This document shows, piece by piece, positions 1 to 7,402 of a DNA stretch of 36,814 bases. Each line of letters begins with the position of its first letter. Position 1 is the first letter of the stretch. Below the pieces are notes generated by a model. It made no database searches and was not told where the DNA came from. It saw only the letters and a program-made list of their open reading frames with translations. The position numbers and the translations under genes are program-made. The DNA lies in contig WYEM01000111.1 of NCBI GenBank assembly GCA_009903775.1, forward strand, positions 1-36,814, given 5' to 3'. The DNA comes from Nitrososphaerota archaeon (GTDB taxonomy: Archaea; Thermoproteota; Nitrososphaeria; Conexivisphaerales; Conexivisphaeraceae).

Positions 1-386
1 CCGTCCAGCATCCCTATCTTCTGCGATATCACGCTGTGGAGCTCCTCCAGCCCCCTGGCCTTGACCAGCACTATGAAGTCGAACCTCCCGGTGACCTCCG
101 CCACCTCCCTGACCTCCGCGAGCCCCTTCAGCCCCTCGAGCACGGCGTCCCTCTTCTTGGAGTCCGAGCTGACCCCGACGTACGCGGAGACCGTGTAGCC
201 GAGCTGGGCCTCGTCCACCTCCACGGTGAACCTCTTGATTATGCCCCTCCTGACGAGCCTCTTTATCCTGCTGTAGACCACGGATGTGTTCACGTTTATC
301 TTCCTGCTCAGCTTGGGGATGGACTGGTTCGAGTCCCTCACGAGCTCCTGCAGTATCCTGGCATCTATGTCGTCAAGCTTGGCCAT
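1..386 (-). CDS. Lrp/AsnC-family transcriptional regulator (3' end truncated by window edge)
   Basis: The minus strand reads MAKLDDIDARILQELVRDSN, then an N-terminal helix-turn-helix (residues about 5-50, with IPKLSRKINVNTSVVYSRIK as the recognition part) followed by the start of a RAM/effector domain (AYVGVSSDS, VAEVTGRFDFIVLV). This is the standard Lrp/AsnC arrangement, a DNA-binding regulator that usually senses amino acids or related metabolites. About 128 residues are visible and the C-terminus runs off the window; family members are usually 140-160 aa, so little is missing. The ATG at 386 has a TATA-like TTTAAATA at 428-421, so only a very short leader is expected. It is divergent from rps27ae; nothing seen indicates its target or ligand. 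Confidence 0.9.
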   Translation of the reverse strand, partial: MAKLDDIDARILQELVRDSNQSIPKLSRKINVNTSVVYSRIKRLVRRGIIKRFTVEVDEAQLGYTVSAYVGVSSDSKKRDAVLEGLKGLAEVREVAEVTGRFDFIVLVKARGLEELHSVISQKIGMLD

Positions 387-420
387 CCCATGCCACCATC
401 GTGCAATATTTTTCACGCTC

Positions 421-470
421 TATTTAAACGTTGTCTCCGGATGTGCCCCGCTCGCGCGCTAAGCTTTTAA
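421..470. promoter_or_regulatory. Divergent TATA elements for the Lrp gene (minus) and rps27ae (plus)
   Basis: TTTAAATA at 428-421 on the minus strand precedes the Lrp ATG (386). CTTTTAA at 464-470 on the plus strand lies about 27 bp before the GTG at 494. The second spacing is what a leaderless rps27ae transcript requires and fixes GTG 494 as the start, rather than ATG or GTG codons further upstream that would lie in front of the TATA box. Confidence 0.6.
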
Positions 471-493
471 CCGGCCCGCTGGGCGGATGCCGC

Positions 494-754
494 GTGAGGG
501 GCAGGGAGGTCCAGGTCTGGAAGTACTACCGGGTGGAGGGCGGCGCCCTGGTCAGGCTCAGGAGGGAGTGCCCCAGGTGCGGCCCGGGCGTCTTCATGGC
601 GCAGCACGCGGACAGGCTCCACTGCGGCAGGTGCGGCCACACTATATGGCTCGAGGGGCGCGGGTCCGGCCAGGGCGCGGCTGGCCGCGGGCCCGACGGG
701 ACGAGAGGAAGCGCGAGAGGATCGCGGCCACAGCGGCCCCCTCCCCCGGCATGA
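494..754 (+). CDS. rps27ae: 30S ribosomal protein S27ae
   Basis: Small zinc-ribbon ribosomal protein of the 30S subunit. From a GTG at 494 the product reads [17 protein letters not shown], then a four-cysteine ribbon CPRC...CGRC (residues about 26-50) and HTIWL, the conserved core of archaeal S27ae. Family members are normally 50-65 aa; this frame continues as an Arg/Pro/Gly-rich tail to 86 aa because no stop occurs until 752. The tail lies antisense to the last 113 bp of the convergent kinase gene and is probably non-functional readthrough of GC-rich sequence. In many archaea rps27ae follows rps24e; here it stands alone with its own promoter while rps24e lies 5 kb away on the other strand. 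Confidence 0.85.
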   Translation: MRGREVQVWKYYRVEGGALVRLRRECPRCGPGVFMAQHADRLHCGRCGHTIWLEGRGSGQGAAGRGPDGTRGSARGSRPQRPPPPA

Positions 755-2312
755 GGAGGGGGCTCAGGGGCGCCAGGTACCTCGGGGCGGCCTCCAGGGC
801 CTCCTCCAGCGCCCCGATCCCCCCTCCGTCCCCGCCGGCGTAGCCCTCCAGGAACGCGATCGCCGACCTCTCGACGGCGGCGGCGCCGCGCCTCCTCCCC
901 AGGGGCGCCAGCAGGTAGAGGAAGCTGGCTACGTCCCAGGGCGCGCTCCCGCCGCGCGCGGCCTGCTCGCAGTCTATCAGGTAGATGCCTCCCCCGCCGC
1001 GGGGGACGAGGAAGTTGGAGGGCTTCACGTCGCCGAGGGTCACGCCGGCCGAGTGCAGGCGGCGCATCAGGCGGCCGAGCTCGCGGAACGGGTCCTCCTC
1101 GCCCACCGCCGCCTCGAGGAGCCTCCCCTCCACGTACTCCCTGGCCATCAGGATCCTCCGGGGGTCCACGAGCAGGATCCCGGGGGTCCTGAAGCCGACG
1201 CGCCTCAGCAGGCGGAGGAACGCGTACTCGGAGGCGAGCCTCTCGACCGGGGAGAGGCGCATGGGCCTCACGCCCGCGGCCGCTACCATGACCATAGTCC
1301 ACTTCGCCGCCCAGGGCGACGAGTACTCCTTCACGACCGCCACGGGGGAGGCGGGGCCTCCCCCGCAGCGGACCTCCAGGAGCCTCACCGTGGAGTAGAA
1401 CTCGCCCAGGGGCCTGCGGGAGACGCTGCACCCGCGGCCCCTCGCCTCGCCGATCAGGGGGGACAGCCCCTCGAACGAGAGCCTCCCCTCGGGGAGCGAC
1501 AGCAGGAGCTCGGGGCGCTCGAGCGGCTCCAGCCTGAGCGCGCCCGCGGCGCGCGACCTCCTGGCCTTGGACGTCAGCTCCTCCGCGAAGACGCGCGGCG
1601 ACACCCTGCCCGAGGACGCGTGGGCGGCGTACTGCCTCACCGCCAGCGCCAGGGTGTCGAGCTCCGGGGGGCGCCGGGGGAGCGGGGGGCGCAGCGCCCT
1701 GTACATGCCGCCGACGCGCTCGACTATCCCCTCGGAGGCGAGCCCGTCCAGGGCCTCGCGGAACCTCGAGGCCGAGAACTCCAGGTTCCGAGGGCCCTCC
1801 GGGCCCGAGTAGGTCCTCACGTAGCTGTAGCGCGCGGGCGGGTAGATGCGGGCCCTCCTCCTGAGCTTCGAGAACAGGAAGTACTCGGGGGGCGCGAGTA
1901 TCTCGGTCGCGAACTGGCCGTAGGCGTGCGCGAGCCGGGCCAGCTCCTCGAGGACCACCCTCCTCCTGTAGGCGCGGGCGGCGCGCTCCACGACGTCCCC
2001 GCCGGCCAGCGCCTGGTACGGGTTCAGGAGCCTCCCCACGACGAACTCCCCGAGCTCCGCGCGCTCCGCGTCCCCCTCCAGGAGCCGGAGGCCCACGCGG
2101 AGCACCGAGAAGTAGCGGCCCCCCGGGCGGGAGCGCACGTAGTAGTACCTGAGGCCCCCCTCCCTGAAGACCGCCATCAGGTCGTAGTCGCTCCCGCTGG
2201 ACGCGTAGCCGGCGACCTGCGAGCCGTATGCGGCGAGCGCGACCAGCTCGCCGGGGATGGACCCCACGACCTCCAGCGCCTCGCGGGCCGCGTCCTGCGG
2301 GAGCTCGATCAT
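642..2312 (-). CDS. Nucleotidyltransferase domain fused to a Bud32/RIO-like small kinase domain
   Basis: A 556-aa protein with two recognisable parts. The N-terminus carries a minimal nucleotidyltransferase signature: G30-S31, then D42-x-D44 within [10 protein letters not shown]. The C-terminal third is a compact protein-kinase-like domain: VAVVKEYSS supplies a candidate ATP-binding Lys, [11 protein letters not shown] (D428, K430, N433) is the catalytic loop, and IYLIDCEQA (D447, E449) replaces the DFG metal-binding segment. This catalytic layout resembles Bud32, RIO and aminoglycoside-phosphotransferase-like atypical kinases. The middle (about 100-300) may hold a winged-helix-like stretch ([22 protein letters not shown]). 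Substrate unknown; a role in RNA or protein modification is inference. ATG 2312 lies about 35 bp after a TATA-like GTTAATAT (2353-2346). The 3' end overlaps rps27ae by 113 bp. Confidence 0.75.
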   Translation of the reverse strand: MIELPQDAAREALEVVGSIPGELVALAAYGSQVAGYASSGSDYDLMAVFREGGLRYYYVRSRPGGRYFSVLRVGLRLLEGDAERAELGEFVVGRLLNPYQALAGGDVVERAARAYRRRVVLEELARLAHAYGQFATEILAPPEYFLFSKLRRRARIYPPARYSYVRTYSGPEGPRNLEFSASRFREALDGLASEGIVERVGGMYRALRPPLPRRPPELDTLALAVRQYAAHASSGRVSPRVFAEELTSKARRSRAAGALRLEPLERPELLLSLPEGRLSFEGLSPLIGEARGRGCSVSRRPLGEFYSTVRLLEVRCGGGPASPVAVVKEYSSPWAAKWTMVMVAAAGVRPMRLSPVERLASEYAFLRLLRRVGFRTPGILLVDPRRILMAREYVEGRLLEAAVGEEDPFRELGRLMRRLHSAGVTLGDVKPSNFLVPRGGGGIYLIDCEQAARGGSAPWDVASFLYLLAPLGRRRGAAAVERSAIAFLEGYAGGDGGGIGALEEALEAAPRYLAPLSPLLMPGEGAAVAAILSRFLSSRRARGQPRPGRTRAPRAI

Positions 2313-2348
2313 CGGGACTGCCCCGGGCTGCTACGCGCCCGCTCGATA

Positions 2349-3050
2349 TTAACGTCGCGCGGCTCGCCACCCGATCGCGCTGAGCTTCCTCTCGACCGCC
2401 TCGTCGATCCTGAGCCTGGCTATGTAGTCGACCGGTATCCTGACGGCGTTCTGATACTGGGTGAGCCTCACGACGGGGAGCCCCCTCCTGACCCAGCGCC
2501 TCTCGGTCCTCAGGTCGAGGGCCCTGTCCCTGAGGCCGAGCTCCATCCTCTCCCTCAGGAGCCTGATGAACCTGCTCCGGGGGCGGAAGATCAGCTCCGG
2601 GGGGATGGCCATCTCCTCGTCGACCTCGAGCGCCTCGAAGTAACCCTCCGGGGGGAGGAGCTGGGCCGCGCCGTAGTCGCGGAACTTCCTCAGGTAGAAC
2701 AGGTAATGCGCGAGCTCGTGCGCCGCGACCGCCTCCACGGTCCTCCTGGAGGCGTAGAGCACCAGGGGGGCCATGAACTCGACCGCGAACTCCAGGCCCC
2801 TCTCCTCGCTCGGCCCGACGATCACCCTGGCGTAGGCGTTGGACTCGACCGAGATGTCGGTCGAGTACATCAGCACGAGCAGGTAGGGCGCGACGGAGGC
2901 GCGCGGGTACGGGACGCCCGACGCGGACTCCACGTCCCTGATCGCGCGCTCCAGGACGCCGACCCTGGAGCGTATCTCGTCGGCGACGGAGCGGGGTATG
3001 AGCTCCAGCTCGACGTGGCGGTCGACCTCCGTCAGGTCTATCAACGGCAC
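2349..3050 (-). CDS. HExxH-motif protein, predicted zinc metalloprotease of unknown family
   Basis: A soluble, 233-aa protein with a zincin-type VEAVAAHELAHYLFY segment: H111, E112 and H115 (numbered from GTG 3050) are the expected two zinc ligands and catalytic Glu. A third ligand downstream could be E142 or E147 region (EALEVDEEM), which is inference. There is no signal peptide or membrane segment. I do not recognise the family beyond the motif. The start is chosen at GTG 3050 because an AT-rich box at 3084-3073 is about 27 bp upstream, suiting a leaderless mRNA; an ATG at 3071 would add seven residues but falls almost on the box. It lies between the thermopsin-like gene and the kinase, same strand; a functional link to the secreted protease is not shown. 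Confidence 0.65.
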   Translation of the reverse strand: MPLIDLTEVDRHVELELIPRSVADEIRSRVGVLERAIRDVESASGVPYPRASVAPYLLVLMYSTDISVESNAYARVIVGPSEERGLEFAVEFMAPLVLYASRRTVEAVAAHELAHYLFYLRKFRDYGAAQLLPPEGYFEALEVDEEMAIPPELIFRPRSRFIRLLRERMELGLRDRALDLRTERRWVRRGLPVVRLTQYQNAVRIPVDYIARLRIDEAVERKLSAIGWRAARR

Positions 3051-3072
3051 GCCGCCCCGGGGGGCGCGCATG

Positions 3073-3084
3073 AATTATTTTTTT
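3073..3084 (-). promoter_or_regulatory. TATA-like box of the HExxH gene
   Basis: AAAAAAATAATT on the minus strand, centred about 28 bp upstream of GTG 3050. It argues for the GTG start and against ATG 3071. Confidence 0.5.
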
Positions 3085-3129
3085 CCGGCCCCGGGGCCGC
3101 GCCCCGCGCGCGGCCGATGAGCTGCTGGG

Positions 3130-5598
3130 CTAGCCCGACGGATCCCCCGGATGAGGAGGACGAACCCGGTCCGAGGCCGCGCGCCGGCGCAGGGCGGCCG
3201 CCGCCAGGGCGGCGATGGCCGCCGAGGCGGCGACCGCGCCGATGAGCGGGTAGTCGTAGGAGGCCGTCACGCGGACGGGCCCGCCGATCACCGCGTAGCC
3301 CGCGGAGTCGACCACCCGAACCGAGAGCGAGTGGGATCCCGGGGGCAGCCGGCACGTGCAGGAGGGGGACGCGGTTACGGCCACCGGGTCCCCGTCCACG
3401 TACCATGTGTAGGTGTAGGGGGGAGTGCCGCCGCTCACGGACGCCGACATGCGGGCGACGTCGTCCTCGTAGAGGGCGCTGCTGGAGGAGAGCGAGATGG
3501 AGACCGACACTGTGGGGTCCGGGTTGACAGTCACATTGATGATGGGCGATTTCACGGTGTAGCCGGCGGAGTCCGTGACCACCACGTAAGCCGAGTAGGC
3601 CCCGGGGGAGCCGGGGGAGAACGCGCAGGACGGCGACGCGCAGACCAGCCGGCCGTCCACGTACCACGCGTAGGAGTATGGGAGAGTACCGCCCTCCACC
3701 GAGGAGGAGAGGGCGACGCCCAGGCCCACGTCGGTGGCGGAGGCGTTGGCGGAGGCGGATACCGTGGGGTCAGGGTTGACCACCACCTCGACTGACGCGT
3801 TCACCGTGTAGCCGGCGGAGTCCGTGATCGAGACCGACACCGCGTGGGGGCCCGGGGTCCCCGGATCGTATGAGTATGAGCTGGACCCCCGGTACACCCG
3901 CACGCCGTCCACGTACCATGTGTAGGTGTAGGGGGGAGTGCCGCCGCTCGCGGACGCCGACAGCGCCACGGGGATCCCGACGTCGGTGACGTTCCTGGCC
4001 GCCCTGAGGGACGCCGAGGGGGCGGGGTTGACCCTGATCCAGCACCGCGCGGACCACGCGGAGCTGCCCACCGCGTCCACGACCTCGACCTGGAGCGAGT
4101 GCTGCCCCGCCGGGAGCGGCGGCAGGTCGAAGGAGGCGCTGAGCAGCTGGCTGTAGGTCGTCAGGTTGTATGCCGGCGCCCCGTCCACGAGGACGTAGTA
4201 TGTGTAGGGGGCCACCCCGTTCGACACCGAGGAGGAGATGCTCACCGGGATCCCGAGCCCGGCGTCGGTCGCCGCGGGAGCTGAGAGGGAGATGGAGGCG
4301 CTGAACGCGGGGACCGAGGAGGAGTAGCCGACCGGGCCGAAGTTCCCGCTCCCGATGGTCACGACCGGGTACCCATTCACGAGCGATGTGCTCAGGTCGT
4401 CCGCGGCCTCCGCGGTGTCGCTCCCGAACCCGTAGATGGCGGGCGGCCACACGATGGACCCGTTCGGGAGCGCGTACCTGAGGATCAGGGTGGCGTTCAT
4501 GGAGGTGAAGTGCGTCGCCTCGCCGTTGCCCTCCCCGCCGAACACGAGCTCCGCGTCGTAGAAGTGGCCGCTGGGCGTGTAGCTGTACCCGTCCACGACC
4601 AGCCCCACCGACGTTATCCCGGGCTCGCGTATGGTGGCGTTGTCGTACCACGCCACGCCCGCGGAGCCGCCGATGCCGTAGCCGAACCCGACGTCGACGC
4701 CGTCCGCCGTGCGCGCGTAAGCTATCGCGAGGTGGAGGGTGAGGGGGAGGGCGTACGGCCGGGGGGCCGTCCCGTACCCGTAGAAGTAGCCCGAACTCGT
4801 CGCGTGGACGGCGCCGCTGCCGGCGACGCTGGCGTTCGTCAGGTACGACGCGGGGGACGTCATGTTCCAGATGTTGTCGTTGAGGAACATGGTGTCGTTG
4901 TTCGTCAGGAAGCACGCCACGTCCTGGAGCCAGTAAACGTAATCTCCATGGGTCGTGTTCACCTGCAAGACGGCGTTCAGCTGGAGGCTGGCGCCGTAGG
5001 GGCTGACCCCGGGCGGGGGGCTCGAGTTGTACGCGCCGATCGAGTATATCACGGCGGTCCCCAGCGCCTCGCCGTAGACGATCTCGTAGGGGTGGAGCGC
5101 CCCGGAGGCGTTAAGCACCCCGTAGTCCGCGACGCCGATGGGCGCTGGGAGGGACGAGTGATAATAGTAGACGTTCACCGGGACCGTCGAGACAGTGTAG
5201 TTCACGAAGGCGGTTCCCGACGATAGGTCGTTGCAGATCACCAGGTAGTAGGTGCCGCCGGCCAGCGGCCCGACGCTCGAGCTCACGTAGGTGCCCGAGG
5301 AGTGGTATACGTACTGGGCCGACCCCGTGGCCTCAAGGCCCGAGAGCTGGGAGGGCGTCATCAGGTACACGTCGACGGGGACTGTGGAGCTCACCCGGAA
5401 AGTGACGCTCATCCCGGTCAGCGCCTGGACCGGCTGCCAGGCGTATTGGTGGGGGGACAGCGAGATGGACCCCGACGGATCCGGGGACCCGCGGGCCGGC
5501 GCCGCCGGGAGCGCGTGCGCACTGGGGGCGGCGCCCGCCTGTAGGAGCAGCGCTAGCGCCAGGAGCGCGGGGAGCGCCGCGAGGAGATGACCCCTCAC
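3130..5598 (-). CDS. Thermopsin-like (peptidase family A5) surface protease with Ig/PKD-like repeats
   Basis: Secreted or cell-surface acid protease candidate, 822 aa from GTG 5598. Order: signal peptide (VRGHLLAALPALLALALLL, about 1-30); thermopsin-type domain about 50-420, recognised by PIGVADYGV, the block VSPYGASLQLNAVLQVN, YWLQDVACFLTNND, NIWNMTSP and many Gly/Tyr/Asn-rich strands; four Ig/PKD-like repeats about 430-780, three containing GTPPYTYTWYVDG or close variants and each starting with an A-T-D-x-G-like strand; then one membrane helix (YPLIGAVAASAAIAALAAAAL) and a basic tail. N-x-S/T sequons are abundant, as in glycosylated archaeal surface proteins. Thermopsins act at low pH and high temperature, so this supports an acidophile. 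GTG 5598 is preferred over GTG 5619 because TATA-like CTTATA (5628-5623) lies about 27 bp upstream. The catalytic residues were not assigned. Confidence 0.75.
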   Translation of the reverse strand: MRGHLLAALPALLALALLLQAGAAPSAHALPAAPARGSPDPSGSISLSPHQYAWQPVQALTGMSVTFRVSSTVPVDVYLMTPSQLSGLEATGSAQYVYHSSGTYVSSSVGPLAGGTYYLVICNDLSSGTAFVNYTVSTVPVNVYYYHSSLPAPIGVADYGVLNASGALHPYEIVYGEALGTAVIYSIGAYNSSPPPGVSPYGASLQLNAVLQVNTTHGDYVYWLQDVACFLTNNDTMFLNDNIWNMTSPASYLTNASVAGSGAVHATSSGYFYGYGTAPRPYALPLTLHLAIAYARTADGVDVGFGYGIGGSAGVAWYDNATIREPGITSVGLVVDGYSYTPSGHFYDAELVFGGEGNGEATHFTSMNATLILRYALPNGSIVWPPAIYGFGSDTAEAADDLSTSLVNGYPVVTIGSGNFGPVGYSSSVPAFSASISLSAPAATDAGLGIPVSISSSVSNGVAPYTYYVLVDGAPAYNLTTYSQLLSASFDLPPLPAGQHSLQVEVVDAVGSSAWSARCWIRVNPAPSASLRAARNVTDVGIPVALSASASGGTPPYTYTWYVDGVRVYRGSSSYSYDPGTPGPHAVSVSITDSAGYTVNASVEVVVNPDPTVSASANASATDVGLGVALSSSVEGGTLPYSYAWYVDGRLVCASPSCAFSPGSPGAYSAYVVVTDSAGYTVKSPIINVTVNPDPTVSVSISLSSSSALYEDDVARMSASVSGGTPPYTYTWYVDGDPVAVTASPSCTCRLPPGSHSLSVRVVDSAGYAVIGGPVRVTASYDYPLIGAVAASAAIAALAAAALRRRAASDRVRPPHPGDPSG
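3392..3962 (-). repeat. Near-identical 58-bp direct repeats inside the Ig-like region of the thermopsin-like gene
   Basis: Positions 3392-3449 and 3905-3962 are identical over 58 bp except one base (A at 3437 versus G at 3950). They are 513 bp (171 codons) apart, in frame, and encode the SGGTPPYTYTWYVDG core of repeats 4 and 2. The equivalent stretch of the intervening repeat (about 3649-3706) is clearly diverged. Confidence 0.85.
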
Positions 5599-5622
5599 CG
5601 CCCCGGAGGGGGGCCCCACGCG

Positions 5623-5629
5623 TATAAGG
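5623..5629 (-). promoter_or_regulatory. TATA-like box of the thermopsin-like gene
   Basis: CCTTATA on the minus strand, about 27 bp before GTG 5598. It lies in the 55-bp gap after the rps24e stop and indicates an independent, leaderless transcript. Confidence 0.5.
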
Positions 5630-5653
5630 TTAAGGATCCGGGCGCGCGATCGC

Positions 5654-6049
5654 TCACTTGCCCCCCGCCTTAGCCCTCTGGGCCGCCTTAGCCTTGCGCC
5701 TCTCCTCCAGGATCCTCGCCCTCTCCTCCTTGCTCATCATCCTGAGGAACAGATGCTCCGGGAGCTGCCTCCTGGCGTCCGCCGGATCGCGGTACACGTA
5801 GACGACCGCCAGGAGGTCGTCCGTGCCGGTCACCGGGCGCATCTCGACCGGCACTATGGCCTCCCTGCTGGCCGAGAGCCTCTCCGCCAGGAGCGAGACC
5901 AGGTCGGCCCTTCTCAGCCTCCCGGACGCCCCGGGCAGCAGGTACTCCATCTCCATCCTGCCCAACAATTTGTTCTCCCTGGAGCTGAGGAGCCTCAGCT
6001 CCGGCTGGGCCGCCGGGGGGCCGGCCCCCCGCTCCGATCCCTGGGCCAC
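5654..6049 (-). CDS. rps24e: 30S ribosomal protein S24e
   Basis: 131 aa, with the S24e core PELRLLSSRENKLLGRMEME, LVSLLAERL, PVEMRPVTGTDDLLAVVYVYRD and a basic C-terminal helix (SKEERARILEERRKAKAAQRAK). It is a component of the 30S subunit. The GTG at 6049 lies about 27 bp after GTTTTAAAG (6079-6071), so it has its own leaderless promoter although it follows the dephospho-CoA kinase gene by 42 bp, the usual archaeal neighbourhood (rpoE-spt4-DUF359-rps24e). The first 17 residues (AQGSERGAGPPAAQPEL) are a low-complexity extension compared with the family. Confidence 0.9.
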   Translation of the reverse strand: MAQGSERGAGPPAAQPELRLLSSRENKLLGRMEMEYLLPGASGRLRRADLVSLLAERLSASREAIVPVEMRPVTGTDDLLAVVYVYRDPADARRQLPEHLFLRMMSKEERARILEERRKAKAAQRAKAGGK

Positions 6050-6070
6050 GGCCTGCCCGCGCCCCCGGAC

Positions 6071-6079
6071 CTTTAAAAC
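6071..6079 (-). promoter_or_regulatory. TATA-like box of rps24e
   Basis: GTTTTAAAG on the minus strand, about 26-27 bp upstream of GTG 6049, in the 42-bp gap after the dephospho-CoA kinase gene. Confidence 0.5.
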
Positions 6080-6091
6080 GTTGCGCGCCCG

Positions 6092-6526
6092 TCAGGCGCC
6101 GCCCATGGACAGGAGGGCGCGCTCCGTCAGCGCGCGCGCCCTGGGGTCCGAGGAGTCGACGACCGCTATCCCTGCGCCCGGCTGCCCGTAGGCGACGATG
6201 GATCCCCTGTCCAAATATATGGCGACCAGCGCCAGCAGGTCCTCCTCGCCGTCTATGATGACGCGCGCCGGCGAGTCGAGCGACATCGCCTCGTCCAGCG
6301 CCTCGGCGGCCTCCCTCGTTATGGTGCCCGGGGGGTTCCGGGCCGAGAGCGACCTCTCGAAGGGGCAGGGGGGAGGGGACCGCGCGGGGCCCCTCCTCTC
6401 CCTCATGTCTATCACGTGGACCCACGGCCGCAGCCCCATGGAGCACAGGGACGCCGACACGCGGTCCCCGACGAGCACGGGCCTCCCGGCCGACAGCGCC
6501 CTCAGGGCCCCCTCCGCGTCCAGCAC
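6092..6526 (-). CDS. GTP-dependent dephospho-CoA kinase (DUF359 family), true 5' end probably upstream
   Basis: Catalyses the last step of archaeal CoA synthesis, GTP-dependent phosphorylation of dephospho-CoA. Visible family features: VGDRVSASL, GLRPWVHVIDMRERR, NPPGTITREAAEAL, VIIDGEEDLLALVAIYLDRGSIVAYGQPGAGIAVV, all typical of DUF359. From the first usual start codon (GTG 6526) the product is 144 aa, short for a family of roughly 160-190. The reading frame upstream continues to encode VLAPGLAEELRRPPGPV, which matches the conserved N-terminal L-x-P-x-L-x-x-x-L-x-x-P-x-G segment, but no ATG, GTG or TTG precedes it before an in-frame TGA. CTG codons at 6613 or 6601 are the only plausible starts; a sequence error or frameshift from spt4 is the alternative. 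See findings. Confidence 0.8.
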   Translation of the reverse strand: MLDAEGALRALSAGRPVLVGDRVSASLCSMGLRPWVHVIDMRERRGPARSPPPCPFERSLSARNPPGTITREAAEALDEAMSLDSPARVIIDGEEDLLALVAIYLDRGSIVAYGQPGAGIAVVDSSDPRARALTERALLSMGGA

Positions 6527-6584
6527 CGGGCCGGGGGGCCTCCGCAGCTCCTCGGCGAGACCCGGCGCCAGGACGAGGGGCCAC

Positions 6585-6773
6585 CTAGTGAACCTCGACA
6601 GCGTATCTCCCAGGCCTCGTCACCCCCATGAGCCTGGCTATCTCGGACGAGGACGGGTCCAGTATCACCGCCAGGCCGCCCCAGTTGTCCGTCAGGTCCG
6701 CGGACCCGCAGTTGGGGCACACCCTCTCGGTCGTCAGGGTCCTGCAGGCCCTGCAGGCGAGCTCCCTCGGCAC
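6585..6773 (-). CDS. spt4: Transcription elongation factor Spt4
   Basis: A 62-aa zinc-binding protein: MPRELACRACRTLTTERVCP with CRAC...CPNCG cysteine pairs (C7, C10, C19, C22), then WGGLAVILDPSSSEIARLMG and a final PGRYAVEV strand, the complete archaeal Spt4 (RpoE'') pattern. It partners Spt5 at the RNA polymerase clamp to promote processive elongation. The GTG at 6773 follows the rpoE stop by 18 bp with a G-rich stretch (CCGGGGGTGGGGG) that could serve as a weak Shine-Dalgarno. The codons for its last residues overlap the probable upstream extension of the dephospho-CoA kinase frame. Confidence 0.92.
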   Translation of the reverse strand: MPRELACRACRTLTTERVCPNCGSADLTDNWGGLAVILDPSSSEIARLMGVTRPGRYAVEVH

Positions 6774-6791
6774 GAGCCCCCACCCCCGGAC

Positions 6792-7367
6792 CTACTTGGA
6801 CTTGGCCTGGACGGGCTGCCTGGCCTTCCTGACCTCGTCCTCTATCCACTCTATGGCGCCGAGGAAGGGCTGCCTGCTAGTCACGCCTATCTTGTCCATC
6901 CTCATCCCGCGCCCCATGCTGACGACCGATATCCTGACGCGGACCCTGGCGCCGCTCTTCAGCACCCTGCCCGTCCCCTTCCCCACGATCGCCCCCTGCT
7001 TCATGTCGACCGTCAGGTAGTCGTCCGTTATCTGGGATATGTGGAGGAGCGCGTCCAGCGGCCCTATCCTCACGAACGCGCCGAAGTCCGTCACCTCGAC
7101 GACCTCGCCCTCGACGACCTCCTGGAGCTTCGGGTAGAAGACGAGCGCCCTGAACCTGGCCCGGTGGTAGACCGCCCCGTCGCCGTGCACTATCCTGCCG
7201 ACCGGCTCCACCTCCACCTCCACCACCCTGATTATGTAGCCCAGCTCGGGGCTCACGGCGCCGCTGTACTTCCTCGAGAGCTCCTCCGCGGCCGCCCTCC
7301 TGAGGTCCATCCCCAGCATCCGGGGCGGTATCTTCACGACGTCCTCGAGCTCCACCAGCTGAAACAA
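6792..7367 (-). CDS. rpoE: DNA-directed RNA polymerase subunit E' (Rpo7/Rpb7-like)
   Basis: 191 aa. The N-terminal tip domain (FQLVELEDVVKIPPRMLGMD) is followed by an S1-type OB fold from about 80 (GEVVEVTDFGAFVRIGPLDALLHISQI) and a basic tail. It forms the RNA polymerase stalk with Rpo4 and helps open complex formation and RNA binding. The start is a TTG at 7367: the protein aligns from there, and a strong TATA box (ATATATAAAAGG, 7402-7391) lies about 27 bp upstream, overlapping the stop codon of the PIN gene. So rpoE-spt4-dephospho-CoA kinase can be transcribed independently of the upstream translation genes, with a leaderless TTG start. Confidence 0.92.
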   Translation of the reverse strand: MFQLVELEDVVKIPPRMLGMDLRRAAAEELSRKYSGAVSPELGYIIRVVEVEVEPVGRIVHGDGAVYHRARFRALVFYPKLQEVVEGEVVEVTDFGAFVRIGPLDALLHISQITDDYLTVDMKQGAIVGKGTGRVLKSGARVRVRISVVSMGRGMRMDKIGVTSRQPFLGAIEWIEDEVRKARQPVQAKSK

Positions 7368-7390
7368 CGTGGGGCCGCCGGGCCCCGCGC

Positions 7391-7402
7391 CTTTTATATA
7401 TT
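7391..7402 (-). promoter_or_regulatory. Internal TATA box driving rpoE-spt4
   Basis: ATATATAAAAGG on the minus strand is the strongest TATA sequence in the translation cluster. It overlaps the TAA of the PIN gene (7403-7401) and is about 27 bp from the rpoE TTG. Confidence 0.65.

Noticed and set aside
1053-3245. Very long plus-strand open frame opposite the kinase and HExxH genes
   Set aside because: Pro/Gly/His-rich, no domain, and fully antisense to genes with clear motifs; a GC-driven shadow.
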